This document shows, in pieces, positions 34,290-42,821 of a DNA stretch of 64,000 nucleotides. How positions within the stretch are numbered: the first letter of the stretch is position 1; the number at the start of each line of letters is the position of its first letter. The DNA lies in NCBI RefSeq assembly GCF_001969855.1, contig NZ_MRBL01000007.1, positions 248,001 through 312,000 on the forward strand. The letters run 5' to 3'. Below the pieces are notes generated by a model. That model ran no database searches and was not told where the DNA came from. It saw nothing but the letters and a program-made list of their open reading frames with translations. The DNA comes from Bacillus haynesii (lineage in GTDB: Bacteria; Bacillota; Bacilli; Bacillales; Bacillaceae). Both the position numbers and the translations under genes were made by a program.

Positions 34290-36176
34290 ATGGGAGAAAA
34301 GGACAGACATGCAGCAGCTGAACGCGTTCGGCCGGTGAAAACAGCGACAAAACCGAGGCAAATGGAACACTTAAACCGCGGACTTGTGGCCGTAAAAACA
34401 AAAAAAGGGGTTTTTCTCAGCTGGCGGCTCTTAGGAACCGATCCGGAAGAAACCGCTTTTAATCTATACCGCAACGGACAAAGAATCAACTCAACACCCA
34501 TTTCATCATCGACCAACTTTCTTGATAAACACGGAAACGAAAAATCGCTGTATTATGTGACAAAGGTTCTCGGAGATAAGGAAGTCGAGACGTCGCACAA
34601 AACAGCTGTCTGGGAGAAGCCGTACATGGATGTTCCGTTAAACAAGCCTGACGGCGGGACAACTCCTGACGGCGCAATGTACACGTACAGCGCAAATGAC
34701 GCGAGCATCGGAGACCTCGACGGCGACGGAGAATACGAAATTGTGCTCAAATGGGACCCGTCCAATTCGAAAGATAACGCGCACAACGGCTATACCGGAG
34801 AAGTCATCATCGATGCCTATAAGCTTGACGGGACATTCATGTGGAGGATTCATCTCGGGAAAAACATCCGCGCGGGCGCCCATTATACCCAATTGATGGT
34901 CTATGACCTTGACGGCGACGGAAAAGCGGAAATCGCCATGAAGACGGCTGACGGAACGGTTGATGGAACCGGACGGGTGATCGGCGATCAGGCTGCCGAT
35001 TACAGAAATGAAGATGGACGAATTCTTGACGGGCCTGAATATTTGTCGATTTTTCACGGGGAAACGGGGAGGGAATTAGCAACCGTGGATTACGCTCCGC
35101 CCCGTGGAAGGCTTGAGGACTGGGGAGACGGATACGGCAACCGCATGGACCGATTTTTGGCGGGCATCGCCTATTTGGACGGCGAAAGGCCGAGCCTTGT
35201 CATGGCGCGCGGCTATTACACAAGAACGGTGCTAGTCGCTTACAACTTCCGGGACGGCAAGCTGACCAAGCTGTGGACGTTTGACAGCGACAAGCCCGGA
35301 AACGAAGACTATGCAGGGCAGGGAAACCATAGTCTGAGCATTGCTGATGTCGACGATGACGGGAAAGATGAGATCGTCTACGGCGCAATGGCCGTTGATC
35401 ATGACGGAACAGGGCTTTATACGACAGGGCTTGGACACGGTGACGCCATGCACGTGAGCGATCTTGACCCGGATCGGCCCGGGCTGGAAGTCTTTCAAGT
35501 GCATGAAGATCCGCGCCTTCCGTACGGCCTCTCATTTCGCGATGCGGGTACAGGGGAAATCCTCTGGGGAGTGCCGGCCGATACAGATGTTGGGCGGGGA
35601 ATGGCCGCACATATCGATCCCCGCTATCAAGGTGCGCTTGTCTGGGCGATCGATCCCCCGGGTAATGAAGGAAAATCATACGGCCTCTATACGAGTAAGG
35701 GAGAAAAGCTCAGCGACGCCGCTCCGGCTACGGCTAATTTTGCGATTTGGTGGGATGGCGATCTTCTCCGCGAGCTGCTTGACCACGATTGGAAGGAACC
35801 CGCCGGCATCCCCAAAATTGATAAATGGGACTATCACAGCAGCCGGCTGGTCAATCTGCTTACGGCTGACGGAACGCTGTCCAACAATTGGACGAAAGGG
35901 ACGCCCGTGCTTCAGGCCAATCTATTCGGCGATTGGCGCGAAGATGTCGTGTTCCGCACGGCCCGAAGCGATGCTCTGCGAATATACACAACGACCGAGC
36001 TGACTGAACACCGTTTCTATACGTTCATGCACGATCCCGTCTACCGCTTGGGGGTAGCCTGGCAAAATGTCGCTTACAATCAGCCGCCTCACCCCGGATT
36101 TTATTTGGGAACCGGAATGAAAAAGCCGCCCCGCCCGAATATTTATACTGTTCCTTGTAAGAGAAATGAAGAATGA
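34290..36176 (+). CDS. yesX: Rhamnogalacturonan exolyase YesX (PL11)
   Basis: 628 residues from ATG 34290 after GGGGGAGAGAGG, with no signal peptide, so intracellular. The PL11 propeller closely follows YesW (RQMEHLNRGLVAVKT, GDLDGDGEYEI, AIWWDGDLLRELL), with extra residues near 445-480 (VWAIDPPGNEGKSYGLYT) that YesW lacks. In B. subtilis the corresponding insert closes the active site and makes YesX an exolyase that releases disaccharides. It completes lyase breakdown of imported fragments. Confidence 0.93.
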   Translation: MGEKDRHAAAERVRPVKTATKPRQMEHLNRGLVAVKTKKGVFLSWRLLGTDPEETAFNLYRNGQRINSTPISSSTNFLDKHGNEKSLYYVTKVLGDKEVETSHKTAVWEKPYMDVPLNKPDGGTTPDGAMYTYSANDASIGDLDGDGEYEIVLKWDPSNSKDNAHNGYTGEVIIDAYKLDGTFMWRIHLGKNIRAGAHYTQLMVYDLDGDGKAEIAMKTADGTVDGTGRVIGDQAADYRNEDGRILDGPEYLSIFHGETGRELATVDYAPPRGRLEDWGDGYGNRMDRFLAGIAYLDGERPSLVMARGYYTRTVLVAYNFRDGKLTKLWTFDSDKPGNEDYAGQGNHSLSIADVDDDGKDEIVYGAMAVDHDGTGLYTTGLGHGDAMHVSDLDPDRPGLEVFQVHEDPRLPYGLSFRDAGTGEILWGVPADTDVGRGMAAHIDPRYQGALVWAIDPPGNEGKSYGLYTSKGEKLSDAAPATANFAIWWDGDLLRELLDHDWKEPAGIPKIDKWDYHSSRLVNLLTADGTLSNNWTKGTPVLQANLFGDWREDVVFRTARSDALRIYTTTELTEHRFYTFMHDPVYRLGVAWQNVAYNQPPHPGFYLGTGMKKPPRPNIYTVPCKRNEE

Positions 36177-36247
36177 CAGAGACCGCCGGTTCATCATGCA
36201 TAGACCCGGGGCACCGGCAGGATTATTAAATATGCAAAAAAGTATGA

Positions 36248-36277
36248 TTGTAATCTCACAGCCTGTTACCATAAAAT
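36248..36277 (+). promoter_or_regulatory. SigA-type promoter before the aldo/keto reductase
   Basis: TTGTAA, 18-base spacer, TAAAAT. It is followed closely by a weak cre site at 36282-36295, the same arrangement as at yesW. Confidence 0.5.
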
Positions 36278-36281
36278 GATT

Positions 36282-36295
36282 GGTAAGCGATTTCA
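36282..36295. promoter_or_regulatory. Weak cre site before the aldo/keto reductase
   Basis: GGTAAGCGATTTCA fits the cre consensus at 12 of 14 positions, directly downstream of the promoter-like boxes. Confidence 0.45.
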
Positions 36296-36319
36296 TTACA
36301 AAATGAAAGAGGGGTTCAT

Positions 36320-37312
36320 ATGGGGTATCAGGCGAGTGATTCACGCTATGAAAATATGAAATACAACCGCTGCGGACATTCAGGATTAAAACTGCCTGCT
36401 CTGTCTTTAGGGCTTTGGCACAATTTCGGAGAAGCAAGTTCTTTTCATAATGCCAAAGCGCTGTTAAGAAAAGCATTCGATCTGGGGATCACCCACTTTG
36501 ACTTGGCGAATAATTACGGTCCGCCCCCCGGTTCTGCCGAAGAAACATTCGGAAAAGCGCTGAAAACCGATTTTGCCGGCTACCGCGATGAAATGGTCAT
36601 CAGCACGAAAGCCGGCTATACGATGTGGCCCGGACCATACGGCGATTGGGCGTCAAAAAAGTATCTCGTGGCAAGCCTTGATCAAAGTTTAAAACGAATG
36701 AGCATTGATTATGTCGATATATTTTATTCGCACCGCCCTGACCCCCATACACCGCTGGAAGAGACGATGGGAGCGCTCGCCCACATCGTCAGGCAAGGAA
36801 AAGCTTTATATGTCGGTTTGTCGAACTACAGCGCTGAACAGACCGAAAAGGCGGCCGATATTTTGCAAGAATACGGGATTCCGCTCCTCATCCATCAGCC
36901 CAAATATTCAATGTTCCACAGAGAACCGGAAAAAGGCCTGCTGCAAGTGCTGCAGAAAAAAGGAGCCGGGGCGATCGCGTTTACACCTCTTGCCCAAGGG
37001 CTTTTAACAACGAAATATTTGACTGGGATTCCCGCCGGGTCAAGAGCCGCTGATGCGAACAGTCCGTTTTTACAGGCCGAGGGCATCACAGAAGACGTGC
37101 TCGGCAAAGTCCGCAAGCTGAATCAAGTGGCGGCCGAACGCGGCCAGTCCCTGCCGCAAATGGCGATAGCCTGGCTTTTAAAAGATCCGCGCGTCACCTC
37201 GGTGCTGATCGGCGCAAGCAAAACCGAACAGATCGAAGAAAATGCCGCGGCTCTTAAGTCCGCTCGATTCTCAGCTGAAGAGCTCGACACAATTGATAAA
37301 ATTCTTTCATAA
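36320..37312 (+). CDS. Aldo/keto reductase (YghZ-like, L-glyceraldehyde 3-phosphate reductase type)
   Basis: 330 residues, ATG 36320 after GAAAGAGGGG. NADPH-dependent AKR of the AKR14/YghZ-Kv-beta-like group: LGLWHNFG, HFDLANNYGPPPGSAEETFGK with catalytic Asp and Tyr, STKAGYTMWPGPYG with Lys, and IAFTPLAQGLLTTKYL. E. coli YghZ reduces L-glyceraldehyde 3-phosphate and related aldehydes. In this pectin locus it may reduce an aldehyde from rhamnose breakdown such as L-lactaldehyde. That is an inference. B. subtilis has no gene here between yesX and yesY. Confidence 0.75.
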   Translation: MGYQASDSRYENMKYNRCGHSGLKLPALSLGLWHNFGEASSFHNAKALLRKAFDLGITHFDLANNYGPPPGSAEETFGKALKTDFAGYRDEMVISTKAGYTMWPGPYGDWASKKYLVASLDQSLKRMSIDYVDIFYSHRPDPHTPLEETMGALAHIVRQGKALYVGLSNYSAEQTEKAADILQEYGIPLLIHQPKYSMFHREPEKGLLQVLQKKGAGAIAFTPLAQGLLTTKYLTGIPAGSRAADANSPFLQAEGITEDVLGKVRKLNQVAAERGQSLPQMAIAWLLKDPRVTSVLIGASKTEQIEENAAALKSARFSAEELDTIDKILS

Positions 37313-37328
37313 AAAAGGAGTGGTCGTG

Positions 37329-37973
37329 ATGACAATCAGCATCTATTTGGCCGGCGATTCGACCGTGCAGCATTATAAGGCGGATTCGCCCCAGGGAGGC
37401 TGGGGCGAATTTCTCCAGTCCTATTTATCCGGAAATGTACAGGTGATCAACCGGGCAATCGGGGGCCGGAGTTCAAAAACGTTCGTTGAAGAGGGAAGAC
37501 TTGCTTCGATTTTGGATGTGATCAAACGGGATGATTGGCTGTTCGTTCAGATGGGGCACAATGACGCGTCGAAAGATAAACCAGAACGCTATACAGAGCC
37601 GTATACGACGTATAAACAATATTTGAAAATGTACGTCGACGGCGCGCGTCAAAAAGGAGCATCGCCGCTTCTCATCACGCCTGTCGCAAGGCTCCATTAC
37701 AAGGACGGCGTCTTTTTGAACGACTTCCCGGACTACTGCATTGCGATGAAGCAGGTGGCAAGTGAAGAAAATGTCCGCTTGATCGATTTAATGGACAAAA
37801 GCCTTCAGCATTTTGCGGAAAAAGGGTACAGCGAGGTATTTAAATATTTTATGATCTCGGAAAATGTCAACGACTACACACATTTTACGAAAAAAGGGGC
37901 CCGGGAAATGGCAAAGCTTGTCTCTACCGGCATTCGAGAGCTCGGGCTGCCATTTATCAAAGAAACGGTATGA
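37329..37973 (+). CDS. yesY: Rhamnogalacturonan acetylesterase YesY (SGNH)
   Basis: 214 residues from ATG 37329 (AAAAAAGGAGTGGTC before it). CE12 SGNH hydrolase: YLAGDSTV with Ser11, block III MGHNDASK, and VNDYTHFTKKGAREM with Asp and His. It has no signal peptide and is therefore intracellular, as YesT. The end overlaps the yesZ start (ATGA), giving coupled translation. Confidence 0.92.
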   Translation: MTISIYLAGDSTVQHYKADSPQGGWGEFLQSYLSGNVQVINRAIGGRSSKTFVEEGRLASILDVIKRDDWLFVQMGHNDASKDKPERYTEPYTTYKQYLKMYVDGARQKGASPLLITPVARLHYKDGVFLNDFPDYCIAMKQVASEENVRLIDLMDKSLQHFAEKGYSEVFKYFMISENVNDYTHFTKKGAREMAKLVSTGIRELGLPFIKETV

Positions 37974-39967
37974 AGATGAACGGAAAACTGTACCACGGCG
38001 CTTGCTTTTATCCTGAATTGTGGGATGAGGATGTGTTGGATGAAGATATCAGGATGATGAAGCGAACCGGGATCAATGTCGTCAGAATCGGAGAGTTTGC
38101 CTGGTCAAGGATGGAGCCGGAAGAAGGCAGGATCGATGTCGGATTTTTTGCCGGCGTCATCCGAAAGCTCTACGACAACAAAATTGAAACGGTCATGTGC
38201 ACACCGACTGCGACACCGCCGATCTGGCTGACCCACGGGCACCCGGAAAGAATGCATGTGAATGAAAAAGGGGAGACGATGGGACACGGTTCGAGGCAGC
38301 ATGCCTGCACAAACCATCCGTATTTCAGAAAGCGGGCCCGCCTGATCATCGAGCATATCGCCAAAGAGCTCGGACAACTGCCGGGATTGATCGGATGGCA
38401 GCTTGACAATGAATTCAAATGCCATGTCGCAGAATGCATGTGTGAAACGTGCCGCACATTATGGCACAAATGGCTGGAAGACCGCTATCAGACGATTGAC
38501 CGTCTGAATGAGGCATGGGGTACGGGCGTATGGAGCGAAACGTATCAGTGCTTCGAGCAAGTCCCGCAGCCCGGACCGACTCCGTTTTTGCACAATTCTT
38601 CTTTAAGGACAATGTATCAGCTGTTTTCGATGGACAAAATTTCTGAATTTGCGCGTGAACAGGCTGAGGTGATCAGAGCATACTCCGATGCCCCGATCAC
38701 CCATAACAGCAGCGTCATGTTCGGCGTTGATCATGAAGATCTTTTTAAGGGCCTTGATTTCGCCTCGTTTGATACGTACGCCAGCCAGGAAAACAGTGCC
38801 GCCTTTTTGTTTAATTGCGATTTATGGAGAAACATTAAAAAAGGACGGCCGTTTTGGATAATGGAGACGAGCCCTTCCTACAGCGCTTCGCTTGAAAGTT
38901 ATGCGATGCCTCATCAAAACGGCTATTTGAAAGCTGAAGCGGTCTCTTCTTATGCTCTTGGAGGAGCCGCATTCTGCTACTGGCTGTGGCGCCAGCAGAG
39001 AGCCGGGTCTGAGCAGCCGCACGGATCAGTGCTCAGCGCATGGGGGGAGCCTGATGTGGGATATGAACATGTGCTCGAAGTCGAGCGGGCGAGACGAGAG
39101 GTTGAGCACATCATGCTGGCTACAGCTCCTTTGCAGGCTGAAACAGCTGTCGTCTATTCGGACCGTGCGAAGGTGTTTTTGAAAACGGAGCCTCATCGGG
39201 GTCTTCATTACAGAACGCTGATCACCGAGTTTTATGACCGTCTTCTAAAGATGGGCATTTACAGGGATGTCATTCTTGAAGGGAGCCCGCTTGACGGCTA
39301 TAAACTGCTGTTTACGCCGTTTATTCATTATCTTCCGCCTGCTTTTATCAAAAAAGCCAAAGCATTTGCACAAAGCGGCGGCATTTGGATTGCGGGTCCG
39401 CTGACGGGCGGAAGAACAGAGCACCATACGATTCACACTGATTGCGGATTGGGTGATTTGGAAAAATGTTCCGGTGTCAAAACGCTGTTTACATTCCCGA
39501 TGGATGAGCGGAACTCAAGCGGAACGGCGTTTGGCGTAAAGGCGCCGCAGAGCTTGTGGAGCGCTGTTTTTGAAGCCGGCGGCACCAAGGCTGTCGGGAT
39601 GATTGAGAAAGGCCCGGCATCAGGTAAAGCGTTCATCACAGAACATAAATACGGAAAAGGCAAAATCGTCATGCTCGGGTCGATGCCGGCGGGCGAAGCG
39701 GGAGACATCATGATGAAAAAGCTGATCAGCCATTATGCCGAAGAAGCGGGCGTTACGCAGAAAACCGATGCTACTCCCGGAACAGTCGTCGCGCCCCGGA
39801 AAGGAGCAGACGGGCTTGTCTGGGTCGTGATCAATATGGACGGCAACGGAGGCGCAGTGACACTTGACGGGAACGGAACCGATCTATTATCCGACAGGCC
39901 CGTATCCGGACGCGTAACACTCGGCCCGCACGAATACCGCGTGATTTTATTTTCAGAGAGTAAATGA
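37970..39967 (+). CDS. yesZ: Beta-galactosidase YesZ (GH42)
   Basis: 665 residues; ATG 37970 overlaps the yesY stop (ATG 37976 is possible). The TIM barrel (1-about 390) has acid/base E148 in WQLDNEF and the nucleophile in FWIMETSPS near 303. A zinc-type Cys cluster CHVAECMCETC follows the acid/base residue. A trimerisation domain and a small beta domain follow. Cytoplasmic. It removes galactose from RG-I galactan side-chain fragments. A terminator follows, so the next gene probably has a separate promoter. Confidence 0.93.
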   Translation: MKMNGKLYHGACFYPELWDEDVLDEDIRMMKRTGINVVRIGEFAWSRMEPEEGRIDVGFFAGVIRKLYDNKIETVMCTPTATPPIWLTHGHPERMHVNEKGETMGHGSRQHACTNHPYFRKRARLIIEHIAKELGQLPGLIGWQLDNEFKCHVAECMCETCRTLWHKWLEDRYQTIDRLNEAWGTGVWSETYQCFEQVPQPGPTPFLHNSSLRTMYQLFSMDKISEFAREQAEVIRAYSDAPITHNSSVMFGVDHEDLFKGLDFASFDTYASQENSAAFLFNCDLWRNIKKGRPFWIMETSPSYSASLESYAMPHQNGYLKAEAVSSYALGGAAFCYWLWRQQRAGSEQPHGSVLSAWGEPDVGYEHVLEVERARREVEHIMLATAPLQAETAVVYSDRAKVFLKTEPHRGLHYRTLITEFYDRLLKMGIYRDVILEGSPLDGYKLLFTPFIHYLPPAFIKKAKAFAQSGGIWIAGPLTGGRTEHHTIHTDCGLGDLEKCSGVKTLFTFPMDERNSSGTAFGVKAPQSLWSAVFEAGGTKAVGMIEKGPASGKAFITEHKYGKGKIVMLGSMPAGEAGDIMMKKLISHYAEEAGVTQKTDATPGTVVAPRKGADGLVWVVINMDGNGGAVTLDGNGTDLLSDRPVSGRVTLGPHEYRVILFSESK

Positions 39968-39970
39968 ATC

Positions 39971-39998
39971 GCCGCAGGCGCTTGCCCGCGGCTTTTTT
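39971..39998 (+). terminator. Terminator after yesZ
   Basis: GCCGCaGGC-GCTT-GCCcGCGGC stem with one mismatch, followed by TTTTTT just downstream of the yesZ stop. Confidence 0.8.
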
Positions 39999-40072
39999 GT
40001 TTCGTTTTGCAATAAAGGAATGATTCCTGCAAAAAAGGAGCAGGCACCTCTCCATCATAAGCAAAAAAGGAA

Positions 40073-40101
40073 TATTGACGGTCAATAGGCTAAACAGGAA
40101 A
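40073..40101. promoter_or_regulatory. Palindrome and possible promoter upstream of yetA
   Basis: TATTGAC-G-GTCAATA (40073-40087) is a perfect 7-1-7 inverted repeat. It contains TTGACG, which can serve as a -35 box with GAAAAT 17 bases downstream. It lies 57 bases before the yetA start, after the yesZ terminator. The regulator is unknown. Confidence 0.45.
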
Positions 40102-40143
40102 ATGTTCACTGACCAATCGGTTGAACAGAAAGGAGGAACACTT

Positions 40144-42735
40144 GTGAAAGCACAGGCTGAACTAAAATGGCTGAATAGGGCTCCTGCCGCGTTCGGCGGG
40201 GTGACTTGGGGAGTGCCTTGGGCAAAAGGAGTGCTGCAAAAAGGGGAAACGGTCGCCATTGTTTCGGAAAACGCCCCGTATTTGCAAACATGGCCGCTCG
40301 CGTATTGGCCTGACGGCTCGATTAAATGGACGGGCCATGCCGCAGTATTCCCAAAAGAAAGCGGCAGCCGATTTACATTGCAAAAAGGGGAATCAGGCGC
40401 ACCGAAAACCGTCGTGCATGTCAGCGAGCAAAAAGATGAAATCATGGTGAATACGGGTGCGATAGTCTGTAAGCTTGGAAAATCGGGGCCGGCACTCATC
40501 CGTTCGATTTCCATTTCCGGGGAAATGATGGCGAAAGAAGGACGGCTCATCACTTTAAAAGAAAAAAGAAGCGGCTCAGATTCACAAAGCATGTATCATA
40601 TTGACCGGTTTGAGAGCATGGTCAAACGTGCGGCAATCGAACAAAACGGTCCGGTTAAGACAGTCATCAAGATTGAAGGCGTCCACCACGGTGAAGGCAT
40701 GGATGTTTGGCTCCCTTTTACTGTCAGGCTGTCTTTCTATGCCGGTGTCCCGTCCATCCGGATTGTGCATACGATCTTCGTCGACTGTGACGCAGAAACG
40801 GAGTGGATCAAAGGAATCGGTTTAGAGATGAGCGCGGTTTTGAGTGGAGCGCCAAGGAACAGGCATATTCGCTATGCAGCCGACGGAGGGATTTACGGAG
40901 AGGCTTCTCAGCTGCTTGTGACGAGAAGATTTAATGAAACAAACGGAATCTATGAACGACAGATTGCGGGACAGCCTGTACCGGAAGAGTCGGAAGTTGT
41001 GCGCGATGCGGCGAGAAACGCCGTCTGGAACGATTTTAAGCTCATTCAGGATTCCCCTGTTCACTGGCGCTTAAAAAAGCGAACCGGCAAAGGCTGCGCC
41101 TGGGTGGATGCGATTCAAGGGGGAAGAGCGAAAGGGCTGATGTATGCAGGCGGGGAAAACGGCGGCATCGCGCTCGGGCTCAGAAACTTCTTTGAAAAGT
41201 ATCCGTCATCGCTTGAAGCGCAAGGTCTCGCCGGCGGCGAAACGAAATTGACGGTATGGTTCTGGCCTCCTGAAGCTGAAGCGATGGACTTCCGCCATTA
41301 TTCAAAAGACACTCATGTTGAAAGCGCATATGAAGGGTTTGCCGAAATGAGGTCGACGGCCGTCGGCATTGCCAATACGAGCGAAGTCAGCCTCGCCTGT
41401 TTTGCAAATCCGCCGAGCGATGAAGAGCTGAACAGAGCGGCAGACGAATGGCAAAATCCCCCGTTGCTTATTTGTGAGCCTGATTATTATTATCACACCC
41501 GCGCTTTGGGCGTTTGGAGCCTGAAAGATAAACAGCGCCCGCTCTCAGCGGCACTTGAAGATCAGCTTGACGAGGCTCTCAAGTTTTACATGAACGAAGT
41601 CGATCAGCGGAACTGGTACGGCTATTGGCATTACGGTGATGTGATGCATACGTACGATGCCGTCCGGCATGTTTGGCGGTACGACCTTGGCGGCTATGCA
41701 TGGCAAAACACGGAACTCGTACCGAACCTCTGGCTTTGGCAGTCTTTTTTCAGATCCGGGAGGGAAGACGTCTTCAGAATGGCGGAAGCGATGACCCGTC
41801 ACACAAGCGAAGTCGACTGCTACCATTTCGGGGAATATAAAGGCCTCGGTTCAAGGCACAATGTCCTCCATTGGGGCTGCGGCTGCAAGGAAGCAAGAAT
41901 CAGCATGGCCGGCCTCCATAAACCTTATTATTTTTTGACGGCGGACGAGAGGACGGGGGACGTGTTAACCGAGGTGAAAGATGCCGATCGAGCGCTTGAG
42001 ACACTTGATCCAATGAGAGCCTATTATTCGGAAAAAGAGTTCCCCGCCCACGCGAGAGTTGGCCCCGACTGGGCGGCGTTCTGTTCCAATTGGCTGACGG
42101 AATGGGAGCGGACCGGTGATGAAGCATACCTTGATAAAATCAAACGGGGGATCAGCCGGCTTAAAGAGCTGCCGCTTCGTCTGCTGTCCGGACCGACTTT
42201 CGGATACGATCCTAACGCTTCAGATCTCATTCATATGGGTGACGGGAATCATGGCGGCTATCATATGGTCATCGCTTTTGGCGCCCCGCAAACATGGATG
42301 GAGCTTGCAGAACTGCTGAAGGATGACGAATGGAAGGAGATGCTCGGCGAATTCGGCGAATTTTATTTGCTGACTGATGAAGAAAAGCGTAAGAGGAGCG
42401 GCGGGAAGCTTCACGATGATTTATTTCACTGGCCAATGTTCTCCGCTGTCATGGCCGCTTATGCTGCCCGGCTCCGCCAAGACCGGAAGCTTGCCGAAAA
42501 AGCATGGCGCCTGTTACTGGATGAAAAACAAAGCCATACACCGCTGCCGATCTCTCCAAAACAGGTCCATGCCTGGAAAACGATCACGGAAATCCCCTGG
42601 GTCACGACAAACTGCGTCTCACAATGGTGCCTAAACACAATAGCCGTGCTGGAGCTGCTCAAAGATATGCCGCCTGATCAGGACATGCAAGAAAAGATCA
42701 TTCAGGCAATGAAAGATCATCCCGCTCGTGCGTGA
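40144..42735 (+). CDS. yetA: YetA, PcRGLX-like exo-rhamnogalacturonan lyase family protein
   Basis: 863 residues from GTG 40144, seven bases after AAAGGAGG, close to B. subtilis YetA (857). An N-terminal beta-rich part (1-about 400, LKWLNRAPAAFGGVTWGVPW) is followed by an (alpha/alpha) barrel-like part (RNWYGYWHYGDVMHTYD, VLHWGCGCKEARISMAG, MGDGNHGGYHM). This layout belongs to the family named after Penicillium PcRGLX (polysaccharide lyase family 26). No signal peptide. An exolytic lyase or hydrolase of RG-I oligomers is likely; activity has not been firmly shown for Bacillus YetA as far as I know. Confidence 0.85.
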   Translation: MKAQAELKWLNRAPAAFGGVTWGVPWAKGVLQKGETVAIVSENAPYLQTWPLAYWPDGSIKWTGHAAVFPKESGSRFTLQKGESGAPKTVVHVSEQKDEIMVNTGAIVCKLGKSGPALIRSISISGEMMAKEGRLITLKEKRSGSDSQSMYHIDRFESMVKRAAIEQNGPVKTVIKIEGVHHGEGMDVWLPFTVRLSFYAGVPSIRIVHTIFVDCDAETEWIKGIGLEMSAVLSGAPRNRHIRYAADGGIYGEASQLLVTRRFNETNGIYERQIAGQPVPEESEVVRDAARNAVWNDFKLIQDSPVHWRLKKRTGKGCAWVDAIQGGRAKGLMYAGGENGGIALGLRNFFEKYPSSLEAQGLAGGETKLTVWFWPPEAEAMDFRHYSKDTHVESAYEGFAEMRSTAVGIANTSEVSLACFANPPSDEELNRAADEWQNPPLLICEPDYYYHTRALGVWSLKDKQRPLSAALEDQLDEALKFYMNEVDQRNWYGYWHYGDVMHTYDAVRHVWRYDLGGYAWQNTELVPNLWLWQSFFRSGREDVFRMAEAMTRHTSEVDCYHFGEYKGLGSRHNVLHWGCGCKEARISMAGLHKPYYFLTADERTGDVLTEVKDADRALETLDPMRAYYSEKEFPAHARVGPDWAAFCSNWLTEWERTGDEAYLDKIKRGISRLKELPLRLLSGPTFGYDPNASDLIHMGDGNHGGYHMVIAFGAPQTWMELAELLKDDEWKEMLGEFGEFYLLTDEEKRKRSGGKLHDDLFHWPMFSAVMAAYAARLRQDRKLAEKAWRLLLDEKQSHTPLPISPKQVHAWKTITEIPWVTTNCVSQWCLNTIAVLELLKDMPPDQDMQEKIIQAMKDHPARA

Positions 42736-42751
42736 AGGCAAAAAATGAAGG

Positions 42752-42780
42752 TTGCCGGAAAAATGTAAGCGCTTTAAATT
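42752..42780 (+). promoter_or_regulatory. Promoter of lplA with embedded cre site
   Basis: TTGCCG, 17-base spacer, TAAATT. The cre site TGTAAGCGCTTTAA (42764-42777; 13 of 14 consensus positions) occupies the spacer and -10 region, so CcpA binding would exclude RNA polymerase. Confidence 0.6.
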
Positions 42781-42821
42781 TGAGTGGAACAATTGAGACG
42801 ATCAAAAGGGGGAATTGTAAA

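Noticed and set aside
35200..35679. Long minus-strand frame (159 codons) inside yesX
   Set aside because: It is opposite a fully conserved PL11 gene. Its composition (Arg/His/Pro-rich) is typical of an antisense frame in GC-rich coding DNA.
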